A stretch of DNA of 24,676 bases from a virus. Position 1 is the first letter of the stretch. Every line of letters starts with the position of its first letter. The stretch spans positions 1 through 24,676 of IMG/VR virus record IMGVR_UViG_3300005581_000125. One strand, 5' to 3'. Below are positions 15,485 to 22,252 of this stretch, in pieces. The notes beneath the pieces are model-generated. The model was not told the DNA's origin. It searched no databases and saw nothing but the letters and a program-made list of their open reading frames with translations. Position numbers and translations under genes: made by a program.

Positions 15485-16420
15485 TTAGGTGAATACAAGG
15501 GTTAGTTCGTCATTGCCTGCTGCTGTTGGTGTTGCAACATAAGGCAGGTTTAACATTTGGATGCCGTTCATGTCGGCATAGGATGCATCAGCTAGATCTG
15601 ATTGAGCCATTGTAAGCGTTGCTATGTTACCAGCAGTAGTGCCATGCTGAACTGTAATGCTACCGGTAGTTGAGCCGGTGCTAACGGTAAAGTAGTTTTT
15701 AGCGGCCAGCAATACTGCTTCAATCTGCAATGTGCCCCCAGGCTTGCGGTCAGTAATGATAACTTCTTTAGTGCCGCCTACCAACTCACGATAAATAATC
15801 TCATTGGCAATATTGAAATCAATTGATTGCAATGCGCCGGAATAACTAAATGCAGAAAAGCTAGTGGTATTACCATTTTTAAATATTAGTGGTGTTGCTT
15901 GGTTTGCATATGTTGGTGCAGCAAGTGCCGTATCAGTTGGTGCGTTAAATACACCTGTCATTGTAAATGCAATTGTTGGTATTGCGCCTACAGTGCCGTT
16001 AAGGGTAAATGTACCGCGAGCGCCAGTTACAACATGGCGGATGCCGTCTTGGAAAAAGTATAAAGTAACAGAACTAAAGCTGGCGCTAACAGGCGCATAA
16101 GTAGCACTTGTGCTTGCTGCTAAAGTTTCAGATAACCCACATGCTTTTAACACAGGACCATATGCTGGTGCTGTGCCTGCTGTGCCCGAACCAGCAAGCT
16201 CAACTTCAAAAGTTACCTGCACGCGGGTATTTGCTAATAACTGATCGTAATTACCAAGATATGGCCGGATTAATTCACGCTGCACAATATCAGACTGCAA
16301 CGGCACAATTTCTAAATTGCGCACCAATATGGCATTAGCGGCTCCTGTTGGTGTCGGGTCAGTGCCGTAGGTAACTTCAGCCTTGGCTAGAAGTAGCCTT
16401 TTGCGTGTCAGTAATGGCAT
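15485..16420 (-). CDS. V: Major tail (tube) protein
   Basis: This 311-aa protein forms the tail tube. It starts LLTRKRLLLAKAEVTYGTDP, the conserved opening of a large family of siphophage tube proteins, with LEIVPLQSDIVQRELIRPYL, ANTRVQVTFEVELAGSGTAG and APAYGPVLKACGL following. The middle has beta-strand repeats (TGARGTFTLNGTVGAIPTIA), and the C-terminus is TPTAAGNDELTLVFT. I see no appended Ig-like decoration domain such as that on lambda V. It lies directly before G/G-T and after the tail terminator, the expected place. The start overlaps the end of the preceding 57-aa ORF by 44 nt, which suggests coupling; no strong Shine-Dalgarno is present. Confidence 0.92.
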   Translation of the reverse strand: MPLLTRKRLLLAKAEVTYGTDPTPTGAANAILVRNLEIVPLQSDIVQRELIRPYLGNYDQLLANTRVQVTFEVELAGSGTAGTAPAYGPVLKACGLSETLAASTSATYAPVSASFSSVTLYFFQDGIRHVVTGARGTFTLNGTVGAIPTIAFTMTGVFNAPTDTALAAPTYANQATPLIFKNGNTTSFSAFSYSGALQSIDFNIANEIIYRELVGGTKEVIITDRKPGGTLQIEAVLLAAKNYFTVSTGSTTGSITVQHGTTAGNIATLTMAQSDLADASYADMNGIQMLNLPYVATPTAAGNDELTLVFT

Positions 16421-16550
16421 CGGTCAGTTCCTCAGGTGCGGTGTTGGCGGTAGCCGGTGCCGTGCGCTCAATGAGCTTACGTTTGCCGGTTTTAGGATCA
16501 AGCAGGTAAGACCCGCCTTGGCCCCAATATTCATCCACTATCATAGCCAT
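16377..16550 (-). CDS. Small ORF overlapping the major tail protein start (57 aa)
   Basis: This ORF begins at ATG 16550, three bases after the tail terminator stop, and ends in TGA at 16377, 44 nt inside the major tail protein gene in another frame. The N-terminal half, VDEYWGQGGSYLLDPKTGKR then KLIERT, matches a pattern I know from short proteins encoded just upstream of phage tube proteins (GGSY..DP.TG...L.ER). The C-terminal half is low-complexity (TAPATANTAPEELTDAITDT), and part of it is the shadow of the tube gene's start. It fills an otherwise empty 130-nt gap. Function is unknown; translational coupling to the tube gene or a minor tail role is possible. Confidence 0.7.
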   Translation of the reverse strand: MAMIVDEYWGQGGSYLLDPKTGKRKLIERTAPATANTAPEELTDAITDTQKATSSQG

Positions 16551-16552
16551 GG

Positions 16553-16978
16553 TTAGCTTGCAAGGTTACTAACCGATGTGCGGTATTGCACTCGGTAATC
16601 GCACATCACAACCCCAGCAGGTTGATCTGCTTCGACTATATCAAATGTAACCGCAATTGGTTGAATGTCAATTGCATAGCCGCCAAGCGTCAGGTCGGCC
16701 ATTAACTTGCTATGCATATCCTGCACTGTTGCATCTGCCGCTTGGTCTGGTATCGCGCCGCGTACAATCACCGCTATACGTACTGTAAGGCTCCAATCCA
16801 ACGTTGGCAGGCTTGTGTTTTGCGCTGCCGTATCGGTAAGCGGTTCAACGACAATTGCAGGTGATTCGCCGCGTGTTAATGGTTCTACCCTGCTACGATA
16901 AATTCTATTGCTAACGCCTGTGGTGCCTGTCAATGCTGTGCGTATTGCAGCAATAATTGTCTCGCGTTTGGTTGTCAT
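16553..16978 (-). CDS. U: Tail terminator protein, lambda U-like
   Basis: This 141-aa protein has the length and layout of lambda U (131 aa): an N-terminal helix (RETIIAAIRTALTG), strands around YRSRVEPLTRGESPAIVVEP, a central strand LDWSLTVRIAVIVRG, a helix VQDMHSKLMADLT, then LGGYAIDIQPIAVTFDIVEA and the closing strand VVMCDYRVQYRTS. U-type terminators form a hexameric ring that ends tube growth and joins the tail to the head. It lies two bases after the neck adhesin-like gene and before the tube gene, as expected for U. Confidence 0.85.
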   Translation of the reverse strand: MTTKRETIIAAIRTALTGTTGVSNRIYRSRVEPLTRGESPAIVVEPLTDTAAQNTSLPTLDWSLTVRIAVIVRGAIPDQAADATVQDMHSKLMADLTLGGYAIDIQPIAVTFDIVEADQPAGVVMCDYRVQYRTSVSNLAS

Positions 16979-16980
16979 GA

Positions 16981-17607
16981 TTAAGCGGATGCAACTTGCA
17001 CTATGGTACAGATAATTCCGGGAATACTTGGATGCGCGAATGAGCTGGTCTGTGCTACCTCAGCATGGATATAAGCACTGGCATTGCTGGTAGCCCAAAT
17101 CAATTCAAGATAGTCAGCAGCAGCAAGCTTTAATACAAAATTAACCGTGCCGATTACATTGCCATCAACTCCGCCATGACTAGACGTAATACTAAATCTG
17201 CTATCAGATGCAACAACATTAGTACCATTTCTGCGTAACCATACATTTATATCATGTATTGACGTATCGCTATTTGTAAACTGTATTGAAAATGTAATGC
17301 TATAAACGCCAGCATAGGCAAATGTAATCGTTGTATTTGACGCAATACTGATGCCACTATTATCTAAATCAGCACTACGCAATAAAATTGTAGTTGGTGT
17401 ATTTGCTACTGCGGTTTGTGATGTTAAATCCCAAAACGATGCCCAATAACCTGGGCAGCCGAAATATGGCAACTTATTCCAATTGGTAAGGCCATCGCCT
17501 ATTTTTAAAGCTGCTGTGTCTGATTCCTGCCCTAGCTCACCATGTAATAATTTTGGGTCAGATCCCGCCCAATCATTACGCTTAGCAACACGGATAGGAG
17601 CAGTCAT
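16981..17607 (-). CDS. Neck-region protein with Mtd-like N-terminus and C1q-like domain
   Basis: This 208-aa protein has two parts. Residues about 4-50 (RVAKRNDWAGSDPKLLHGEL, then DTAALKIGDGLTNWNKLPYF) match the beta-prism bead found at the N-terminus of major tropism determinant and many phage adhesins (GELG...DT..LKIGDG.T.W..LPY). Residues about 58-205 resemble a C1q/TNF-like jelly roll (TFAYAGVYSITFSIQFTNSD, INVWLRRNGTNVVASDSRFS, NFVLKLAAADYLELIWATSN). Such proteins are usually trimeric surface or fibre proteins. In lambda this slot, between FII and U, holds the tail completion protein Z; nothing here looks like Z. It overlaps the FII-like gene by ATGA and precedes the U-like gene by 2 nt, so it belongs to the neck module. 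A neck whisker or head/neck decoration is the best reading; fold calls are by pattern only. Confidence 0.75.
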   Translation of the reverse strand: MTAPIRVAKRNDWAGSDPKLLHGELGQESDTAALKIGDGLTNWNKLPYFGCPGYWASFWDLTSQTAVANTPTTILLRSADLDNSGISIASNTTITFAYAGVYSITFSIQFTNSDTSIHDINVWLRRNGTNVVASDSRFSITSSHGGVDGNVIGTVNFVLKLAAADYLELIWATSNASAYIHAEVAQTSSFAHPSIPGIICTIVQVASA

Positions 17608-17882
17608 GTTTTCTGCAATGCAATTTCAACAAAAGAACCATCGTCTATTAACCTAGTCTCGCGCACGGTATAAGCAACAGATGCAACTGTAATAGCATCA
17701 CCATATACTAAATTACCAAAATCAGATGCACGTGCCGTCAACATATAATCAGTGCTTAATACCATATCATTTGCAATGATTTGTGATGGCATGTCAAGAA
17801 TACCTAAACCGGTAACGGCGCCAGCAATACAACTGACGCCGAAATCGTTTAGAAAACCAAGCAGGTTTTCAGTTATCGCCAT
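17604..17882 (-). CDS. Head-tail joining protein, lambda FII-like
   Basis: This 92-aa protein has an N-terminal helix with ENLLGFLNDFGVSCIAGAVT and a beta-rich second half (FGNLVYGDAITVASVAYTVR, RLIDDGSFVEIALQKT). The motif of a Gly-Asp turn, a strand reading 'V...Y.VRE.' and a final 'DG...I.L' strand is typical of FII-family proteins, which form the ring on the head to which the tail attaches. Lambda FII is 117 aa. Order after the capsid and small head genes and before the terminator fits. It begins in a TAATG overlap with the preceding gene and overlaps the next by ATGA. Confidence 0.8.
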   Translation of the reverse strand: MAITENLLGFLNDFGVSCIAGAVTGLGILDMPSQIIANDMVLSTDYMLTARASDFGNLVYGDAITVASVAYTVRETRLIDDGSFVEIALQKT

Positions 17883-18256
17883 TAGCCGTACTTCTTAAGG
17901 CCGTAACCAACACAAGTAACGGAGCTAGATGCAGCGCCGGTTTCAGCAGTACAGCTCAACCGTACATAACGCTTTAATGCGTCACGGTTTAATGTAAGCA
18001 CTTCTTTATACGCAGCATTAGCAATAGCAGTAAATGAGCCACCTGTAGCTGCTGTATAAGTGCTGTTATCATCTGATTCTTCAATGCGGAAGGTCAGATC
18101 AGTACTAGCACCAGCGGCAGTGCCAAGCAAAATTACTTGGATGTCGCCGTCATAATCTTTAAGATCAACGCCAGTCTGGTTGCCTGTAGCTGTAATAGTG
18201 GTCGTAGCTAAAAGCGTAAAATGCTCTAGCTTTTCAAGTGTCTGTTGGAATAACAT
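17882..18256 (-). CDS. Head protein, possible capsid decoration or completion protein
   Basis: This 124-aa protein is beta-rich: ATTTITATGNQTGVDLKDYD, GDIQVILLGTAAGASTDLTF, RIEESDDNSTYTAATGGSFT, VLTLNRDALKRYVRLSCTAE. The pattern 'tG..VDL..Y.G...vIL...AG.ST.LtfkieES.D...yt' and 'L+RYVR' is common in small phage proteins encoded just after the major capsid gene. They are usually annotated as head or decoration proteins, but I know of no firm functional proof. Start choice is supported by GGAG at 18265-18268, 8 nt before the ATG. The gene overlaps the upstream ORF by 23 nt and the downstream one by 1 nt (TAATG). Confidence 0.75.
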   Translation of the reverse strand: MLFQQTLEKLEHFTLLATTTITATGNQTGVDLKDYDGDIQVILLGTAAGASTDLTFRIEESDDNSTYTAATGGSFTAIANAAYKEVLTLNRDALKRYVRLSCTAETGAASSSVTCVGYGLKKYG

Positions 18257-18434
18257 TGCGGGTTCTCCGTTTGGGTGGTTGGGGATCTGGTTCTGGATCT
18301 ACAGCAATCGTAGCTGTAATTGCTTTGCCAATACCAATTAATAATTGAGCATCAGCATTGCTTGCCTCAACGGTGGAGCCAGCCCTTACGAGCTGGCCGC
18401 CTACCATCGTGGTCTTAGTGACCTCGATTAACAT
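18234..18434 (-). CDS. Small conserved head-module protein (66 aa)
   Basis: The N-terminal 45 residues (IEVTKTTMVGGQLVRAGSTV, then EASNADAQLLIGIGKA) follow a pattern very common in short phage proteins next to the capsid gene: a strand, 'G..v..G..v..s..dA..L...GkA'. The tail is a Pro/Arg linker (DPEPDPQPPKRRTRNV). It starts in a TGATG overlap with the capsid gene stop. Possible roles are head stabilisation or an FI-like accessory function; neither is proven for the family. Confidence 0.75.
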   Translation of the reverse strand: MLIEVTKTTMVGGQLVRAGSTVEASNADAQLLIGIGKAITATIAVDPEPDPQPPKRRTRNVIPTDT

Positions 18435-20179
18435 CAGAGCGTATCAGCGCCGCGACAGAAGCCTTCAGGATGGCGAACAGCAAAGTCCACATCTTGTAGT
18501 GCTACCACACGTACAGTGCCGCTTGTGCTATGGGTGTAAGGATCAACAGTTAGATCCAACCCAGACCACATGCCCATGATCAATTGAGACCACACAGCAA
18601 AGAAAACATCGCCGGTAGCTACTTGGTTGCTAACAGCAGCGTTATAACCGTTAACAGTGCCGCCTGGTTCAAAAATAAACTGTGCGGTGTTTGTTGCTTT
18701 TTCTGCGGTCTTCAGTGATCCACGCATTGATGCATTCATCAAATACGACATGGCGCCAATGTCTGCGTTGTCAGCAGCAATTGCACTTTCCATGCTTACC
18801 ACTTCAGCATATGTAGGCACTGCACCGGCAAAGTTAACTGTATTGATGCCAGTTGTTAGCTTGATGCCTAAAGGCTGGTTGGTATTACCCAAACCATACA
18901 AACCAACGCGGTCAATCTCAAGTGCCAATACAGTAGCTAGATCCTGACGGATCATTTGCTCTACATCAATGCTGGATTGCAGCATCAACTTACGGCTGTA
19001 ATCAGTAAATGCACCACATGTCTTAGGTGACATGTTGACTTGATCAACAGTTTGGTTGCTTTCAGTAGGTGCGCCAGACTCAGCTACCCAGTAAGCAGTA
19101 GCAGCACCAGTTTGACGTGGAATTGCAACGTTACCGCTAAGGCCGGTTAATGATGCAACGCCAAGGCCAGCTAATGCTGAACGGTTGCGCAACAGCTCAA
19201 TAAAGCTGCCGGGGCGAAAATCAACGCCAACCAGGTTGCCAGCAGCAGACGCAGTGCCTACTACCAAGTCGCGACGCAATACATCATTAGGCACCATGAT
19301 GCCTTGTGCTGTTTTGCCTGCTTTAGCAGCAGCAGCATCAGAACACTCGCGTTCAAATGCAGCAGCTTCTTGCATCCGGCGATCACTAGGATTAGCCAAT
19401 GCATTGATCGCACGCTGGAAAGAAAACTCACGGCTTTCTTTTGCAGTAAGGCCGATGTCAGCAGCTTTTTCAGCTACTGGCTCTACCTTGGCGCCGATCT
19501 TATCTAGTACAGCAGCACGGGCTTCATCTAGGCTGCGGCCACTATCAATAAGTTGCCGAGCAGTGTCAGCCATGTTGTGCTTGTCGCATAATGCGGTGAT
19601 TGCGGAAATCCGGCTGCGTTCGGCTTTAGTAGCCTCCTGCACCGCCGCAACGTCAGGCGTGTTGTCCATAATCTCCATGGTTTGAGGTTGTTGTTGTGGT
19701 TGAACGTCGAGCGAACGCCCAACGCCGACCGTTGGGTCTGCTGGTATGCTAACAACACTTATCTCATGTGCATTCCAATTGGTAGCAACAAAGCTATCTT
19801 CGCGATGTTCCATTTCGTTTATTTGATAGCCAAATGATACATTACGCAGCACTTTATCTTTTACATCACGCAATACCTCTTGCGCAAATGGATTTTGGCT
19901 AAACCGCACTGACACATACCCACGGCGGTCTTCATCATTAATCCAACCGCGCTCTACTACACCAATAACGCGATCTGGGTCATGGTTAAACAATAACGGT
20001 GCGCCATCATTTAAACGGCTTAGGTCAGCAGCGCCTGCATCATGGCTCAACACTTCATTGCCAAAATAGCGTGATACCGGATATTCAGAGCTAAATGGAA
20101 ATTCCATTGTCCGCTCGTCATCAGCTAAAGCAAAAGTTGCTGGCTGTGACCTGATCATCATTTCGTTGTCGTTAGTCAT
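18434..20179 (-). CDS. HK97-type prohead protease fused to major capsid protein
   Basis: This single 581-aa ORF contains two head proteins. Residues about 10-157 are an S78-type prohead protease: H66 (LLFNHDPDRVIG), S115 (VLRNVSFGYQI) and E139 (NAHEISVVSIPADP), close to H65/S114/E148 of HK97 gp4. Residues about 165-285 are helical and charged (AVQEATKAERSRISAITALC), like the scaffolding delta domain. Residues about 295-581 are the HK97-fold capsid protein (GNVAIPRQTGAATAYWVAES, SRKLMLQSSIDVEQMIRQDL, GNTNQPLGI). The protease presumably removes the delta region and itself during maturation. The ORF is open to 20236, but I prefer ATG 20179: GAGGA at 20188-20192 is 8 nt upstream, and residues before it are portal-shadow sequence. 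I see no internal start with a ribosome site ahead of the capsid part. Confidence 0.92.
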   Translation of the reverse strand: MTNDNEMMIRSQPATFALADDERTMEFPFSSEYPVSRYFGNEVLSHDAGAADLSRLNDGAPLLFNHDPDRVIGVVERGWINDEDRRGYVSVRFSQNPFAQEVLRDVKDKVLRNVSFGYQINEMEHREDSFVATNWNAHEISVVSIPADPTVGVGRSLDVQPQQQPQTMEIMDNTPDVAAVQEATKAERSRISAITALCDKHNMADTARQLIDSGRSLDEARAAVLDKIGAKVEPVAEKAADIGLTAKESREFSFQRAINALANPSDRRMQEAAAFERECSDAAAAKAGKTAQGIMVPNDVLRRDLVVGTASAAGNLVGVDFRPGSFIELLRNRSALAGLGVASLTGLSGNVAIPRQTGAATAYWVAESGAPTESNQTVDQVNMSPKTCGAFTDYSRKLMLQSSIDVEQMIRQDLATVLALEIDRVGLYGLGNTNQPLGIKLTTGINTVNFAGAVPTYAEVVSMESAIAADNADIGAMSYLMNASMRGSLKTAEKATNTAQFIFEPGGTVNGYNAAVSNQVATGDVFFAVWSQLIMGMWSGLDLTVDPYTHSTSGTVRVVALQDVDFAVRHPEGFCRGADTL

Positions 20180-21683
20180 CGGAGTCATCCTCATCGGGTG
20201 GGGCGGTAGGCGGCACCTGGATGGCACCATCATCATCTACCTGTGTTGGGTCTGTATCAACCACAATACCCATTTCAGCTAATTTTTGCAGCTCCGCTTG
20301 ACGTTGCAACAATAGCTCATCTAAGTCACCGCCTTGCTCAGCCACAATTTGGCCTAGTGTTTTAAAGCCACACCTAACCGCATCCTTATACGCTGATACC
20401 TCTTTTACTGGATCAACCCATGCCCAGCCGCGTGGCATCCACCTAGCCATTTTAAATCTATTAGGTGCTTGCTCATAGCCTTGCAGTGATAAGGCCCCGC
20501 TTAATACCGCCATATCCATCCATATATCAAAAATACGCTGGTGGAAATTTTTGATCATCCAATCTTGTAAAATCCGCCAGTGGTCACGATCTTCTAGCAA
20601 GCTCAATCGGCTAGAGCTGTAGTTAGTTTGGCTAAAATCACGGCTTACCGTTTCATAGCTACAGCCAATACCAGCCGCCATTGCGCGTAACATTGCACGT
20701 AAAAATGGCTCAAACTGTCCATCTGGTGCATCTAGCTGCGGCACCGTTACAGTTTCACCCGGTTGCAAATACTTAAATACACCTGGTTCAAACTGGCTAA
20801 CACGGTCGCCATCCATTACATCATCACCTTGCAGCTCGCCTTCTGGGCTAGTAACAAAACCCATCAAGCTGCTAGCTGCACGCGCACGGATTACTTCCGC
20901 CTCCTCATAGCCTTGCAAATGATGCAACCGCTGGATAGCAGATGCAAACCACGTAGCACCACGTGTTTGGCCCGGGCGGTCCATGCGGTACAAATGGATT
21001 ACATCAGCCGCTAATACACGGTTATGACGTTGTGATGAAATCTGTTGGTTACTAAACTGATAGTCACCAGGATGATAAGCCAAAAAGTGATAAGCAATCG
21101 GACGGCCCCAGCGGTCAACCTCAACGCCCATCCGTATCTCATTACCCTGCAAGCTACGGCCATTAAGGCCATCATCTAATTGATCAGCTTCTATTATCTC
21201 AAGCGCTAATGGTATTGGTGAACCGCTAAATGATTGCTTTACTAGCCGCACAAATACTTCACCGCTTTCTGCAATACTACGAATAAGTAACCTTTCAATA
21301 TCACTAAAGCACAACTTACCGCCAGTATGGCAATACTCTGCATATGACCATTGATGCCACAATGATTCAATTGCATCATTGATAGGTTGATCTAATTTAT
21401 TGCCACGCAGCATCCGCACTTGTGACTGAAACGGTATGCCCTGACCAATTACATTACCTTCAATAGCACGTAATGCCTGCCTTGCGTAATCATTGTCACG
21501 GCATAATTGCCTAGCGCGATCACGTAGCTTTTGTGCTGAGCCATATACTTCACTATCAGCGCTTGTATTACCAGTTACCCAGTCAGCAGTAAGACGGCTA
21601 AATTTAGCGCCTTGATACATTCGCCGCCGTGGCTTTGTAGCGCCACTTTGCAACCAGCTAAAAATTGTAGAACGGATGCCCAT
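20172..21683 (-). CDS. B: Portal protein, lambda B-type
   Basis: This 503-aa protein forms the dodecameric portal at one head vertex, through which DNA is packaged and ejected. Family landmarks are clear: SEVYGSAQKLRDRARQLCRD near residue 45, NDYARQALRAIEGNVIGQGI, a RSIAESGEVFVRLV stretch, LALEIIEADQLDDGLNG, VIHLYRMDRPGQTRGATWFA, and GIGCSYETVSRDFSQTNYSS followed by SRLSLLEDRDHWRILQDWMI. The C-terminus is acidic (PPTAPPDEDDSDD), common for lambda-type portals (lambda B is 533 aa). The start is in a TAATG overlap with the gpW-like gene, and the last 8 nt overlap the chosen start of the protease-capsid gene. Confidence 0.95.
   Translation of the reverse strand: MGIRSTIFSWLQSGATKPRRRMYQGAKFSRLTADWVTGNTSADSEVYGSAQKLRDRARQLCRDNDYARQALRAIEGNVIGQGIPFQSQVRMLRGNKLDQPINDAIESLWHQWSYAEYCHTGGKLCFSDIERLLIRSIAESGEVFVRLVKQSFSGSPIPLALEIIEADQLDDGLNGRSLQGNEIRMGVEVDRWGRPIAYHFLAYHPGDYQFSNQQISSQRHNRVLAADVIHLYRMDRPGQTRGATWFASAIQRLHHLQGYEEAEVIRARAASSLMGFVTSPEGELQGDDVMDGDRVSQFEPGVFKYLQPGETVTVPQLDAPDGQFEPFLRAMLRAMAAGIGCSYETVSRDFSQTNYSSSRLSLLEDRDHWRILQDWMIKNFHQRIFDIWMDMAVLSGALSLQGYEQAPNRFKMARWMPRGWAWVDPVKEVSAYKDAVRCGFKTLGQIVAEQGGDLDELLLQRQAELQKLAEMGIVVDTDPTQVDDDGAIQVPPTAPPDEDDSDD
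20188..20192 (-). promoter_or_regulatory. Ribosome binding site that decides the protease-capsid start
   Basis: GAGGA on the minus strand lies 8 nt before ATG 20179, inside the end of the portal gene. The earlier in-frame ATGs at about 20236-20188 have no such site. Confidence 0.6.
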
Positions 21684-22252
21684 TAGAAACGCACGAATAG
21701 ATTGTGTGGGTTACCCAAGCCTTGCGCTTGGAGTGATGCCGCTTGCTCGCGCTTGACCTCAGCCTTTAGCTTACTTTCAAGTTGGATTAAATCAACCAAA
21801 TCATATTTCTTTAAACTACGTGTGCCGATCCGATATTCCTGCACCACGCCGCCAGATACAATCGCCCTGATCGCAGCCTTTACTGCATCTAGATCAATCT
21901 CCGCTTGGCTGCGGCCATCAAATGCACCAGGTGTGCTGGTATAGCTCAACGCTGCCTGCACTTGCAGTTGCCCAGCGCCTAACGTCAGCTTTTCCGTGCT
22001 ATAAGTCGCAATCGCCTGCCAATACCATTGCCCAGCATCAAAACCAGCACTGGTGCCAGTAGCAATCGTAAATTCCCACCCAGGCCCAAACGCTGTTCCT
22101 ACAACTGTTGCCGCCTCAGCCGCTACATTCGCACGCAAATAATATGTCAACGTCCACGTGGCACTGGTAATAGCATTGCCAAATCCATCCGCCGCCGCAT
22201 CATCACGCCATTTAATGGTGTCTCCTGCCCTAACCTGTGCTGGAATGTTCAC
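21683..22252 (-). CDS. gpW-like head-tail connector with N-terminal beta domain
   Basis: This 189-aa protein lies exactly where lambda W lies, between terminase and portal. Residues about 115-189 match the gpW pattern of helix, beta hairpin, helix: RSQAEIDLDAVKAAIRAIVS, VQEYRIGTRSLKKYDLVDLI, QLESKLKAEVKREQAAS, ending NPHNLFVRF. Lambda W is only 68 aa. Residues 1-105 are an added beta domain (GDTIKWRDDAAADGFGNAIT, TWTLTYYLRA, GFDAGQWYWQAIATYSTEKL, LGAGQLQVQAAL) resembling the BppU-type domain of baseplate proteins. The start is GTG 22252 in a GTGA overlap with the terminase stop. gpW normally closes the portal channel for FII binding; the beta domain could decorate the neck. The C-terminal call is fairly safe, the N-terminal one tentative. 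Confidence 0.8.
   Translation of the reverse strand: MNIPAQVRAGDTIKWRDDAAADGFGNAITSATWTLTYYLRANVAAEAATVVGTAFGPGWEFTIATGTSAGFDAGQWYWQAIATYSTEKLTLGAGQLQVQAALSYTSTPGAFDGRSQAEIDLDAVKAAIRAIVSGGVVQEYRIGTRSLKKYDLVDLIQLESKLKAEVKREQAASLQAQGLGNPHNLFVRF

Noticed and set aside
16981-17607. Diversity-generating retroelement target, because of the Mtd-like N-terminus
   Set aside because: No reverse transcriptase, template repeat or lectin-type variable end is seen; the C-terminal part looks C1q-like, not C-type lectin.
19185-19685. 166-aa plus-strand ORF inside the protease-capsid gene
   Set aside because: It is an antisense shadow of a strongly conserved coding region; its composition follows the codon bias of the opposite strand.
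19660-19700. Independent start of the capsid protein at the Met codons of the MEIMDN region
   Set aside because: The upstream sequence is CAACCTCAAACC with no ribosome binding site, and the frame is continuous with the protease.
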